Shown piece by piece: positions 40,806 through 51,823 of a stretch of DNA of 64,000 bases. Positions within the stretch are counted from its first letter, which is position 1; each line of letters begins with the position of its first letter. The position numbers were made by a program, and so were the translations under genes. A model generated the notes under the pieces. That model had not been told where the DNA came from. It saw nothing but the letters and a program-made list of their open reading frames with translations, and ran no database searches. This DNA comes from Fragilariopsis cylindrus CCMP1102 (Eukaryota; Bacillariophyta; Bacillariophyceae; Bacillariales; Bacillariaceae), in the NCBI GenBank assembly GCA_900095095.1, contig FMBT01000357.1, positions 62,001 through 126,000 on the forward strand, in the 5' to 3' direction.

Positions 40806-43309
40806 ATGAATCCCTCATCGGAAGAAGAATCACAGTTACTATTACCAACAATCGTCAATGATAAAGAAGGTTACGATAATAATAATAATAATAATAATGT
40901 CGTCAACTATAATAGTAACAGTAATAGCAACAATGGTCGTCGTGAGGATAGTGTTGATGATTCCTCCAAACAAATGAGAATAACCTCACATAATTATGAA
41001 AGTGTGGAAGATTTTCAAGAATTATTAGGTTCCACTGTAATGTTACGGAATGCGATTGATGAAAAAAATAGCAGTAAAATGAAATCATCACCATTATTTG
41101 AAAAAAAACGACGTTCCTCCTCATTAAATATGTTATTTAGTGTCTCAGAATATAAAGAGGAACAAAAAAGATTACAATCTCGTGTGAATGGACGTACAAT
41201 GTTTGAAAATGGTCGTCAAAGTAGTAGTAGTGATAGTTCAAGTCGTGATAGTGAAGGTTACGATGATGTAAATGGTTCACGTGTATTTACAAGAATGTCA
41301 ATGTTATATAATTCACAAATTAAAAATCCAACAACACTTTATCTCCAAAAAATTAAAGTGAACTTTTTTGAGGACGCAAAATCATTAGCAGAAGGTACAA
41401 TACCACAATCAATTGTATTAGCAATTATAATTGGTATTGTATGTGGTATTGCATGTTATTTATATTATACTGTATTGTTCTTTTTTTTAGATTATTTATG
41501 GACAACATTACCAGAAAAATATGTGGTTGGTGTTTGGCCAGAATATTTACATTGGTTATGGATACCATTAGTATCTTTTAGTATGGTAACACTAGTTGGT
41601 TTAACTGTTATTTATATGGGTGAACCAGGTGATTTACCATATACTATATCAAGAGTACATGCGGAAGCATTTATACCAATGAATCATGTTACACCTATGG
41701 TGTTTGCATCATTGTTTTCTATTTTAGCGGGTGGTTCATTAGGTCCAGAAGCACCATTAGTTGCAATTTGTGGTGCATTAGGTGGATTTGTATCACGACG
41801 TATCTTTCGTCAAACATCCACCAATGTTGTTAGGAAACATACATTTATGGGTATGAGTGGTGCATTGGCAGCATTTTTTGGTGTTCCATTAGGTGGATCA
41901 TTATTTGCATTAGAGGTATGTTCACGATTTGGTATAGAATATTTTGAACATTTAATTGAAAGTATATTTTGTAAGTTCAATAAGTCAGGGGTGGGTCCCG
42001 AAGAGATTCTTGTTGTTTTAATGAACGTTCTATACATCCCCCCTTTTACTCACTCACTCACTCACTCACTCACTCTTTATCTTCTATCTATTTCATTTTT
42101 TTGTCAGGTGGTGAAATATGTTTAATGGTGTTCCGTTCATTGTCTGGATTGCCAGTAAAACCAATATGGGATTTCACGTCAGTATCTAATCCAAGAATAT
42201 TAGAATCTGAACCAGTCCATATTATATTAGGTGCATTTATTGGATTGTATGGTGCATTATTAGCGTATATGTTTGCAACATTCCATTGGCAGGTTATGGC
42301 TGTGTTTGGAAAATTAAATTTATTAGATAATTCACGTGCTGTATATCGTGGTTGGCTCGGTGCAGTGTTTATTGTTTTAACAATGTTACTAGTTCCACAT
42401 ACAGCATTTTGGGGTGAAGATGAAATTCAAGTAGTAGCAACAATGGGTCCAGCAAAAGATCTACCTATTATTTGGCCAACAACTGGACTAATCGGTTTTG
42501 AAATGGATAGTCCATTCAAGGTATTCCTTGTTGGTTGTACTAAATTAATTGCAGTTTCTTTTACAGTTGCTGGAGGACTACGTGGTGGTACGTTATTGCG
42601 TTATTGCTGTGTGCTCTTGTCTACTCTTGTCTGTTGTTTCGGTTTATTTCTGAATTTAACTACTATATTGCATTGCACTGTCAAATGAATTGATAACCTG
42701 ATCTCTCTCACTCTCTCTCTCTAACATAATATGCTTCTCTCTCTCCCCCCCCCCCCCCCCCTCGTCGTTGCACTATTGATATTGATAATATACAGGATAT
42801 ATCTTTCCTTTAATGTGTTCAGGAGCAGCATTCGGACGATTATTATATTTTGTGTTACCGGATACAGTCCCATTACAGATCGTGGTTTTATGTACAGCTG
42901 CCGCAATGAATGTTGCTATAACACGAACAGCATTAGCAACAACACTTATTTTAGCATTTTTGCCCGGTGAACCGATTGCTATACCACCAATTTTAATGGC
43001 ATCGATTTGTTCATTATTTGCAACATCGTATATGGTAAGTGAAGTGTGTGAGAAGTTGTTGTTGATCTTGCGTTATTACTGCTTTAGATAGATTTCATAT
43101 TCCACCTTTTCGGATATCTCTCTCTCACCAAAACAATCTATCACACACACCCTTTTGCTGGTACTATTTATACTTATATCGTTCGTTCGTAGCCTTTCAT
43201 TAAGAGTCAAATTACTCGTAGTGATATCGATCATAGTTTATTCCACGAAGAACATAATATAGATGTTGATAGTATTCTAGACGACACGGAGACTGAAGAT
43301 GATTTTTAA
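40806..43309 (+). CDS. ClC-type voltage-gated chloride channel/transporter
   Basis: Four exons: 40806-41970, 42108-42587, 42796-43034 and 43193-43309, giving 666 aa. All junctions are GT-AG and rejoin family motifs: SIFC/GGEICLMVF, GLRGG/YIFPLMCSGAAFGR, ATSYM/PFIKSQ. The N-terminal 180 residues are Asn/Ser-rich and disordered. ClC landmarks are GEPGDLPYTI (first selectivity segment, about 275), GGSLGPEAPLVAICGALGGF (about 317-336, keeping the gating Glu of GxEGP as GPEAP), GVPLGGSLFALEV, GLRGGYIFPL (third segment) and AMNVAITRTALATTLILAFLPGEP. The Glu suggests gating or proton coupling is possible. No CBS domains; the short acidic tail ends TETEDDF. Reads like a compact, bacterial-style ClC. 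Confidence 0.9.
41971..42107 (+). other. intron 1 of the ClC gene
   Basis: 137 bases with a (CTCA)n run at about 42047-42076. Phase 1. Confidence 0.8.
42588..42795 (+). other. intron 2 of the ClC gene, with C17 run
   Basis: 208 bases, GTACGT...TACAG, containing CT repeats and a run of 17 C at 42745-42761. Phase 1. Confidence 0.8.
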
Positions 43310-44911
43310 AATAGTAGTAGAATAATACAGTACAATAACGATGATAGAAAAGGTAGCTACAGTACACAAAAATAGAACCAGCGAACTACGACGTATATAA
43401 ATCAGTGACAGTAAAATGACGATGCAGTATTTATACCTTGATAAACCTTCCTACTATTGTTTTTAGTAGGTCATCGTTATATTATCTCAGTTCAAGATCG
43501 ACATCATAATGATCATTCATGCTATTATTTTTAGGCTACTATAGTCATAATACTATTAATCGAGATGATCTTCGTCTTCTACTACACGTACAGTACTCCA
43601 TCTCTTTGAATATCCTTTAGTTATTCAAATAAGTAATATGTCAAACCGACGAATAAAGAAGGTTCAAAGGTTATATGCGGTTATCATGTCATAGCAGTAT
43701 TACTGTCTGTAGTTTTATGATATTACCGTCACTTTTCTATTTTACTCTGCAATAGTCACTATGGAGCATTGATGGGTCCAGACTTATTAAATTGAGCACT
43801 TTGCTCGCTATATCTCCTATCGCCACGAGAATACATAACCAACCCTTTTCAGAAAATCCTTCTGGTATTCGGATCATATTTTTGACAATTTCACAAAGCC
43901 ACCGGATTGCATTGCATTATCTCTCTGTAAATGGCAGGCGACGATTGAGGAGGGATTAGTATCGTAATGTAACGAATCCATATCATATTACCCTTTTCGC
44001 TGACCTCGTATTTTTTCTGAATTGAAAGTGTCTCATTTTTTCAAATGCTCAGGATTCATTCACACGAGGGAAGACCAACTTCGTATGATTTGATGATAGT
44101 AAGGGGAAGCGAATATGTGGGGGTTATGAATATTTAAATATATCAGTCGCGTCGAAAAGGTAGTTTTCAGCCGAAAATACGAGTACTTTTAATGTACTTC
44201 CTCCGTGCAACGGAAAGTGTCGTGCGGGCTATCGTTTGAAACTTTTTAACGGGCATTTCACACATGCTAATTTAGTCTATCAGGTTGCCAATTTCAGCAG
44301 GAAATATAGAACCTTATGGATGTTGATACATGAAATCTATGTAGGATAATAGATTAGATGGAACCTTCAAACTTTGAAAGAAATTGTTTATTGATAGAGT
44401 TGCACACAGTTGAATGATGAATAGTTTTACTAGTATTTGCTATTTATTTTTTGGGCATTATTTAGTTTTTTGAGTGATATTGTGTTAATAAGACGCAACA
44501 TTTTCAAACGATAGCCCGCGCGACACTTTCCGTTGCACGGAGGAAGTAGGACCGTACATTACATAATTAAAATAATTTGCAAAAAACAAGAAAAGTTCGA
44601 TACAATGACATAAACTACAACAACATCATCGTCATAATTTATTTATTTATTTCGTAAATGTTAGTCACGTAGCCACATGTAGCTAAAGTGCGCGGATGGT
44701 TGTTTGTGTGTGGTTATACGTATCCAATTGCTAGCAAAAGCTATAGAGTAGTGGGCTGGGTTCAGTAGAAGAATCAAAGGAATCGAATCAGTAGAAGAAT
44801 CGAAACAAACCAATCAAATCAGTAGTACGGTAAAATCGAAACCAATCGAAAACGAAACGAAAACGTCCAAAATATATATTAGATCCTACGCACAGATTCG
44901 TAGCGATAATT
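43310..44911. other. 1.6-kb spacer with a Stowaway-like element
   Basis: No gene seen. TACAGTA heptamers near 43329, 43362 and 43589. A 350-base inverted-repeat element is at 44197-44546. The last 250 bases form the leader of the sulfotransferase gene, with repeated AATCGAAAC/AATCAGTAG motifs near 44765-44830. Confidence 0.6.
44197..44546 (+). mobile_element. Stowaway/mariner-type MITE, 350 bases
   Basis: Flanked on both sides by TA. The left end CTTCCTCCGTGCAACGGAAA and on through TATCGTTTGAAA is repeated inverted at the right end, about 45 bases with one mismatch. The outer CTTCCTCCGT closely resembles the CTCCCTCCGT end of Stowaway and plant mariner-like elements, and TA is the target of the Tc1/mariner superfamily. 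The inside is AT-rich and non-coding. Related to the larger element at 50280-51823. Confidence 0.85.
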
Positions 44912-47435
44912 ATGGGGGTTCCACTACGCAATAGTCCACCACGCCGTAGTGGTAGAAATAGGAGTAATAGGAGTAGCAGTAATAATAAATCTACGACATC
45001 ATCAGCAAATATAACGAAAGCATCAGGTAGAAAAGAAAGCTTACAGTTGACATTAATTGGTATGGCTATATGTGCTGTTATTATGTTTAGTAAAACATCC
45101 ACAATAAATAAAAAGTACAAACGTCTCAATGATTTTTATTTTTATGCTAGTGATAACACTAGTATTACTGCTACTGCTACTAGAAGTAGTAGTAGGAGTA
45201 TTGGAAACGATACCACTACTACTAACACGGCTAGTACGGACGGCAATAATAGTAATAACAACGTACAAAATGAACGTGAACAAAATGAACATACACAAAA
45301 TGAACATACACAAAATGAATATGAAATAAAATTGAATGAATTAGAATTATGGAGACAAATAAGAAATGAAAAAGTATCAATATATAATGAATGGTTTCTA
45401 AATAAAAAGGGAGATGATAAATTATGTCCAGATGCTGATTCACTTCATAGTAGTACTACAAAATCCCTTACCACATCTAATAATAATAATAATAATAATA
45501 CAACTGAGGAAGGGGAAGGAATAGGTTTATTACCACCACCACCGAAGAATGGACCGATATTAGATTTTGTTGTAGGTAAGTTAAAGCTAAAGTAGTAGTA
45601 TAATTTATATAATATGATTCACCTTACTTTTTCGGATGATAATATCATGGGAATGGAATGCAACAGAATTGTATGCGATGTGATGGGATGCGATGCGATG
45701 TAAAATATACAGAAAGACAGAGAGAGAGGGAGAGAGAGAGAGAGAGAGAGATAAGACGAGAACACGCAATGTGATGTGCTTTTTGCCAATCGACGAGAAG
45801 ACCGATGATGGCATGGCATGTTAGAAAACGTCCACGTCAACGTCAATGTCAGATCAATAAGAGTTCGTGTCGTTGTCGGGCCGTTGTTTCGTTAGAAAAA
45901 TTCTTCTATTCACATCCAAAATTTTATCTGTGTATGAAACAGAACAGAAAAACGACGTACCTGAAAATTTCAGGAGATTTATTCTATATACGTTCATTCG
46001 TTTCTCGCTCGTCTATACCATCGTCTCTCAAGAGTCAGTATCTCGTACATATTACTCACTTACTCACTGACACATACATACATTCTTATCCTGATACAAA
46101 ATCTCTACTGTTGTGTAAACCTCAAAACAAAAACATCCAGCGGGATTTCCCAAGTGTAGTACAACAGGTGTAGTGAGTAATTTAATGCATATAACACCCT
46201 ATAGTGGTGGTGATGTCTGTACACCACCAGATTCGACTGTATATTATGCCTATAAAAATTGGGTGAAAGCTGAAAAGAAAAAAAAATCCAAATCAAGATA
46301 TCACATTGAAATTTTTACGTGGTACAAAATGTCCAAAAATATTAGAAACAGGATATATCTCAGAATATTCGAAAAAATTACCGAAAACACGTTTATTAGT
46401 TGGTATCCGTCATCCCGTATTATGGTTCCAATCATTTTATAATATGCAAATGTCTAATCGTGGTCATATCGGTGGTGGTAGTTATAAAAATACAAGTATG
46501 TTTGATGATCTACCACCAGCTACGAAACAACGCAATTCATGGGGTTGTGCAAATTTTGGATTATTTTGTGTTGCACGTTCTAAATTTTATTTACCATTAG
46601 CATCCTTAGGTAAAACACCCATGTCCCAAAAAGAAATAGATTTTCTTTTATCAAATGATTATAAAAATGATAAAAATATATTAAAAACAAAACAATATAT
46701 TAAAAATCCCATTCTATTGTATGAACAACAACAACCATCCACAGATTACTTTTGGAATGATGTTAGTAAATATTTATATATAAATCGTACCTCATTACCA
46801 CATATGAACGATGTTGATTATACAAGTAATAGTCAAAATAAGTCTACCATTAATAGTAGTCTGACAAAATCTGAAATCAAAAAATCACAATATAGAAAAT
46901 TTAATATTTGTATAAAAGAACGTGATCCATTACGGAAACATTTAATGCCTATTTCCTATAATATATATTATTGGTTAATGGAATATTTCATACCAGCATC
47001 AAAATTGAATGAAAATAATGATATATATATATCGAATTTGTAAGTTCTTTTATAATGTTCTACTAATGTTTTAAAGTTTTGTTTGTTCCGTCACTTTGTG
47101 TTTTGTTGTTGGTTGTTTTAAATGATTTTTTTTTTTAAAGTTGGTTATACAGATGAAAGTAGACTGACTCAACTCAACGCGTTCACTCGTCTCACAACCT
47201 CCACTACGTTACGTTACCTTACTTTACTTTACTTTACTTTACTTAACTTAACTGGCATTATGTACTACTGCGTAACATAACCGTATTAAATGTATACGGT
47301 AGGTCAAAATTTATTGAACTAATTGAAACTTACCAATATGATCCATGCAACAGATTGATTCGTAATGATACGGATGGTAGTTATTATGTTCCATCGGAAT
47401 TATTAGATTCAGCAGCAACTAATATCAGTAACTAA
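44912..47435 (+). CDS. sulfotransferase-like type II membrane protein (frame break in exon 2)
   Basis: Three exons: 44912-45575, 46141-47039 and 47303-47435. Junctions restore LDFVVAGFPKCSTTG and ISNLSKFIELIE. A basic N terminus and one membrane anchor (about 45-62) give Golgi topology. The stem has QNEHTQNEHTQNEYE repeats. PAPS-binding motifs are GFPKCSTTG (5'-phosphosulfate loop, PKxxTT type) and GIRHPVLWFQSFYN (3'-phosphate motif RxPxxxxxSxY). The C-terminal exon has PSELLDSA. In exon 2 the frame changes at a run of nine A (46278-46286): with eight A the reading is continuous (VKAEKKKNPNQDITLKFLRGTKCP); as given, it is broken. Either a sequencing error, a pseudogene, or slippage. The acceptor is probably a glycan, unknown. 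Confidence 0.72.
45576..46140 (+). other. intron 1 of the sulfotransferase-like gene
   Basis: 565 bases, GTAAGTTA...CATCCAG, the longest intron in the window. It includes an (AG)n tract at about 45716-45751 and GCGATG tandem repeats near 45675-45700. Confidence 0.7.
47040..47302 (+). other. intron 2 of the sulfotransferase-like gene
   Basis: 263 bases, GTAAGTTC...ACGGTAG, with a TTACTTTAC tandem tract at about 47210-47250. Phase 2. Confidence 0.65.
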
Positions 47436-47761
47436 AATATCAGTAACTAATATCATGCAGTAATACGCGTATAATATAATTGAAGTTATTGTATTCTATA
47501 TATAGCCTACTACTGTCCAATAGTCAATAATCATCTTTGCCGCACATCTTAAAAACCATTGATTATAAGACGACAGTACTCTATTCTGTGATGTTGTTAT
47601 TGTACTTTCAAGGTGTAATTGTACATGAATGTTATTGTGTCGATGTCGTCGTAATAGAAATTAAAGGGGTGGTATTTTATGCTTTTGCTTTTAAATAAAT
47701 ACTACTTCACTATTATCTCATTCCTGCTAACTTACTGCCGTGTGTATAGGTAGACTTGCGA
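47436..47761. other. spacer before the GNAT relic
   Basis: AT-rich flank of the sulfotransferase-like gene with a short repeat of AATATCAGTAACTAA at its start. No gene seen. Base composition rises sharply after about 47750. Confidence 0.5.
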
Positions 47762-48396
47762 TTATGAACAAGACCGTATTTGTGCTGCCAGCTTGTACCT
47801 CGGATGTATCAATCCCGTCGGCACGTAGAGCTCCTCGTAGTCGAATACAAAACCAAGCCGCAGAATAGCCTTGCGCGAACTTTCGTTGGTCGGCCGATGC
47901 CCTGCGAAGAGAGCGTCAGCACCCAGGGGTCCAAACGCGTACGCAATGACACTGGTGCAGCTTCAGTAGCAAACCGCCGCCCCCAGTGATCCTGCACAAG
48001 GTGGAACCCGAGCTCGTACGTCAGCTGCGGCGTGTCCGTTCTCGGTTTCAGCCCACAGCATCCAACGAAGTCGTTGCCCTCTCGCAAGAAGATCGGCCAG
48101 TACTGGACGCCGTACTCCGATCTTGTCTTGCGCTGGTTGACGAGTCGCGCTGTGACCTGAGCTTCATCTTGCGGACCGCCAATGAACTGCATCACATTAC
48201 CGTCGCTCCAGAGCGAGTGCGCAAACGCCGGATCAACGTCCTCCCACCAGTCAAAGCGCAGGCGCTCTGTCGTCGCTGGCAGCGTTACTGTATGGGAAAG
48301 CAATCGTACTGTCCCACGAGACCGTGGAAAGGGTGGGGAAGTTGTAGAAAAACGCCATCTAGTAATTCCAGCTCGACGGAACACCAGAGCAGCCAT
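47762..48396 (-). pseudogene. GC-rich GNAT (RimJ/RimL-type) acetyltransferase, frameshifted, probable bacterial origin
   Basis: From the Met at 48396 the frame reads TERLRFDWWEDVDPAFAHSLWSDGNVMQFIGG, FVGCCGLKPR, YELGFHLVQDHWGRRFATEAA, all in the order of RimJ/RimL-type N-acetyltransferases, including a degenerate acetyl-CoA loop at HWGRRFA (family Q/RxxGxG/A). After ATEAA the correct sequence continues one base out of frame: TSVIAYAFGPLGADALFAGHRPTNESSRKAILRLGFVFDYEELYVPTG, ending at 47762. So one base is lost near 47954-47959. A 60-base line counted by eye (48001-48060) has 38 G+C, against about 40% elsewhere, and codons end mainly in G/C. Likely acquired from a bacterium, or a bacterial contig joined in error. 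Confidence 0.75.
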
Positions 48397-49392
48397 CGTT
48401 AGAAGTCTATTACTTTTTAGTAGTATTCTTAAAAAATGATTTTTAGGGATTACTGATCGTAACACAATTCCCCGTGTCAGGGGAATAAGGGGGGGGGAGG
48501 ATACAATTGGGGGGGGGGGGGGTATAATCGTGTTTCGTAGAGGGGGAAGAGGGTAAAGGTATCGCATAACGGTGAATACGTGTGGATCTTTCATCTAAAA
48601 AAGGGTCCTGAAAATTTAACCCACAATAATAAGCAGTAGCCCTTCTCTAGGCCTTATGATGGATCTTCTTACATTGTAGCAGCCTACGGTACCTGCTAAG
48701 CACCAACTAGTATTACGCAACTTATTCTCCCTCCTGGACAAAACGACATTCGATTGGATTCAAAATAAAGTTGTGACTCGAGGAGAACATTGGATACTGT
48801 ACAGTAAATGGAAGGTTCATCTTGGAGGCACTTCATCGAAAACTTCGACTTAGGCGCACCACCCTAGCAATTGTCTACTGGGGATGGGAGGTTTGCCATC
48901 CATTGGTATATCGGGATGCCATCGAATCTCATCTCTTGTACCTCCATGCAGCGTTCCTTTATATCATCTCGGATCTGCAATGCCATTTTTATCGATACAA
49001 AGAAAATGATATTTTACTGGACGACATGCTTCCTTTGTATCTGTATTTGGTCGTTCTCCCCCGTATGGCCAATTGGATCTGTAACGTGGCATCTATTGAA
49101 CCATGGTAACATAAGATTCATCCTAGGTTTCCAAACTTTGAGACCTGAAGTCTACACCAGCAAGATAATAGTAAAAATCGTTCATTATAACTATCATTAA
49201 CCTATTTTATCTATTATATAAAACCAGAGTCAGTCTATACTAATGTTTGTACTAGAAAAACCTTCGTCATAGTAAAAATCGTTCGTTATAATTATCGTTA
49301 AACTATCATACATATATCTAACCCGTCATGGCATATCATTACCGTAGAATGCATCATTCACCGTATCAATAATGTTCGTACTAAACAAATCG
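48397..49392. other. spacer with long G runs
   Basis: G9 at 48489-48497 and G14 at 48509-48522, followed by a partial copy of the hairpin repeat (TATAATCGTGTTTCGTAG, 48522-48540). TACTGTA and TACAGTA overlap near 48798. Two frames at 48822-49200 are open but show no known domain. ATAGTAAAAATCGTTC-TTATAA is repeated at about 49167 and 49270. Confidence 0.5.
48515..48550 (+). repeat. small GC-rich hairpin repeat, partial copy 3
   Basis: Shares G-run, ATAATCGTGTTTCGTAG and AGGGGGAA with 39917-39950; the right arm is missing. Confidence 0.6.
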
Positions 49393-49695
49393 TCACATCG
49401 TTTGTGTCACCATTGTAGGATGCGTCATCCAACCCATAATATTCGCACCATAAAAATCGTCGCCATTGTTGAACTGATTGAAAGCTTCATCCTGAGCATT
49501 GACTGCATCAACAAAGTCTGAATTCAGGAATACAATACAAATGGAAATACATGAAACAAATGCACACACGATCCCGCCACACGACAAAGCAATACATCGC
49601 CGATCATCACTTGCTACAGGTGTTACTGGATATATTATAACACCCTCATAGGGGTCAATTACGTCTTTGGTATTATTATTGTTTTGAATATCCAT
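49393..49695 (-). CDS. small single-pass membrane protein, unknown
   Basis: 100 aa. An N-terminal cytosolic part (MDIQNNNNTKDVIDPYEG...) with VTPVASDDRR, a hydrophobic helix at about 34-57 (CIALSCGGIVCAFVSCISICIVFL, Cys-rich) and an acidic outer part ending GWMTHPTMVTQTM. The layout and clean ATG and stop make it a possible real gene. I do not recognise a family. It sits alone between repeats. Confidence 0.45.
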   Translation of the reverse strand: MDIQNNNNTKDVIDPYEGVIIYPVTPVASDDRRCIALSCGGIVCAFVSCISICIVFLNSDFVDAVNAQDEAFNQFNNGDDFYGANIMGWMTHPTMVTQTM

Positions 49696-50279
49696 AATTA
49701 TTATTGTGTGCTTCTGTGTACTTTCTATTATTATAAAACTTACACCATAATAATAAGGGCACCGTAGCTAGCTCGTGAAGAGGAATAATCTAGCCAATAT
49801 ATGCGGAGAAATAGATCTCGTTACAAATTTTACGGCATTGCGTCGACGTCGACGTCGACGTCGTCGTGGCGGTGTTTGACGTAGTAGTCGCGTCGTCAAA
49901 ATATATCAATTAAAACCCGCACTTTTATCTTCATTAGAATGGGTTGTTCCCCAGGGCACATGTAACTGGGAACAATAGGAATCGCACGGAAATGTGATCT
50001 CGTACGTCGTTGTCAGAGGAAGGGAATCGAATCTACTTCGCAATTCACGTGCGCCGTCTCGGCTGGTCTGCACCTACAGCAGGATGGCAAGTGCTGGTAT
50101 CTCATCGCGTCGCGCTTGTTACAGCGCTTCAATATGATGATGTAATATTTAAGGCAATATTTCTAGCTATTTGACCTAAATATGCTCCTATGAATACTGC
50201 TAGAGAGATAGAGTGCTGGAGGCACTATTTCTAGCTATTTGGCCTACATATTATGGTCCTATGAATACTATGTATAGTA
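49696..50279. other. spacer with dispersed repeat D1
   Basis: Contains GTCGAC tandem units at about 49841-49863, dispersed repeat D1 at 49868-50010 and an imperfect tandem duplication around CTATTTCTAGCTATTTGGCCT at about 50155-50270. No gene seen. Confidence 0.5.
49868..50010 (+). repeat. dispersed repeat D, left copy
   Basis: Starts GTAGTCGCGTCGTCAAAATA, includes GGTTGTTCCCCAGGGCA and AATCGCACGGAAATG. A similar copy (roughly three quarters identical by eye), same orientation, lies at 51957-52095. A short start-like match occurs at 44139. Confidence 0.7.
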
Positions 50280-51823
50280 CTTCCTCCGTGCACCGGAAAG
50301 TGTCGCGCGGGCTATCGTATGAAAATTTAGCTAGTGTTATTAACACGGTAAACCCTTAAAATATTAAGATATAGGGTTAAAGTAACCCCTTTTAACCCCA
50401 ATAAGAGACAACAAACACAAAGATAATGATGGAACGATACTCAGTACAACAAAATAAATCAAAATAACTATCATTACGATTGAATCATCTATGCTATATT
50501 TATGTTAATAAGTACTACTGTATGTGCTTATTAGTGATGAATCGATACTGTACGTACTGGACTTGTTGCTTGTTGTTGTTGTGATGGCATATCGTTCGGA
50601 TCGGATCCGTTCGTTCGATCCGTTCAATCGTAGATTCACCCATTCGGATCCGAGCCGAATCGATGATTCACCCATTCCTCCCCGTAATATGGGTAGTAAT
50701 ATAGATTGTATCTGATCCGTTCAATCGTTGATTCACCCATTCCTCCTGTAATAGATTAGATCGTATTATAGATCGTATTATAGATCGTATTATAGATCGT
50801 ATCCATCGTAGATCGTATCCATCGTATCCATTGATTGATTCACTCATTCCTCCCCATAATATATTAGCTCATCGTGTATATTGTTGTGTTTGTATATTAG
50901 TTATTAATCCAACTCCCAGTACCATGCCTGGAATTGTTCATCTTCCTCCCAGATCTGATCAAATTCATCATCAACACCACCTGTAACATGTTCATAATCA
51001 GGATGATTGACAGTTCCTTCTTGTACTATTATTCTTTCCTTCTTTTAGATGCTTTAGTACAGAATGGGGTCCTCCTATCGACGGTAGCCAGGATCTTGAT
51101 TCCTTGATTGCATCGTAGATATTCTTCGGTCGCTTTCTTTTTCGCCGGACTGTCGCCGGACTGTTGGTGGTGGTGGTGTTGGTGGTGTTACTACTGCTTC
51201 TCTACCAAATTCAGTAGGACGACGACGACCACTTCGAGTAGTACCATCACCACCACCATCTCCTCCTCCTAATATATTAGATGATTGAGCATATAATCTT
51301 CTCTCATCAATGCTCGTTGAATCATTTTGTTGTTGTTGTTGTTTCAGTCTTGAAAGAAGCAACACCTTTTTATTTTTTTCTTACTCAAAAAATGGAGTTA
51401 GAAGCTCCCACTTCGTGACATATCTGGTGCTATCAATATCGAAGAGAGCACACAAAATTTGTTTTTGATTAGAGCAATACATGATTTGATATTGTTGATT
51501 TGATGAAAATTTCGACCAAACTGATGCCAAATGACCCAGTTTTGTAAAGAATTAATATTTTGGCTTTATAAAGAGGACTTTGAACCAGAAAATGAGAGCA
51601 GCAGTAGTATTTGAGTTGCTTGTTCGAATGCGTATGATTTTGTTTATTTTCATTCATTAGAAGTGGTCTAAAATTGAGCCTCCATGGTCAAATCCATTAG
51701 GACGTAATTAAAATAATAATAATGAAATAGATTTAAATTTACGATGACCGTTGAACGTCTTAATAACACTAGCTAAATTTTCACGCGATAGCCCGCGCGA
51801 CACTTTCCGGTGCACGGAGGAAG
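50280..51823 (+). mobile_element. Stowaway/mariner-type element with long TIRs, 1.54 kb
   Basis: Flanked by TA on both sides. The left end CTTCCTCCGTGCACCGGAAA runs on through GTGTCGCGCGGGCTATCG-TGAAAATTTAGCTAGTGTTATTAA and is repeated inverted at the right end: about 65 bases with two or three mismatches. Same outer sequence as the 350-base element at 44197. The inside has GATCGTATTATA tandem units (about 50757-50820), near-duplicate GATTCACCCATTCCTCC blocks (50630-50745), and a decayed minus-strand ORF (50904-51365). No mariner DDD/DDE catalytic region seen, so non-autonomous. Confidence 0.88.
50904..51365 (-). pseudogene. decayed ORF carried inside the TIR element
   Basis: Frame 1 (51365 down) reads Gln/Ser-rich residues, then TEFGREAVVTPPTPPPPTVRR. 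An 11-base tandem duplication (CAGTCCGGCGA twice, about 51139-51160) breaks the frame; with one copy the reading continues RRKRKRPKNIYDAIKES, RSWLPSIGGPHSVLKHLKEG. A further one-base shift leads to VQEGTVNHPDYEHVTGG, DDEFDQIWEEDEQFQAWYWELD and a stop at 50904. The Pro-rich and RRKRKRPK parts suggest a nuclear protein. I cannot match it to a transposase; it may be a captured host fragment. Confidence 0.5.

Noticed and set aside
48822-49200. Two overlapping frames (95 and 109 codons)
   Set aside because: Both are open but neither shows a domain; the stretch is flanked by repeats and could be old mobile-element DNA.
49841-49863. GTCGAC tandem run considered as a CRISPR-like or origin repeat
   Set aside because: Simple tandem with no spacers; no CRISPR array is present anywhere in the window.
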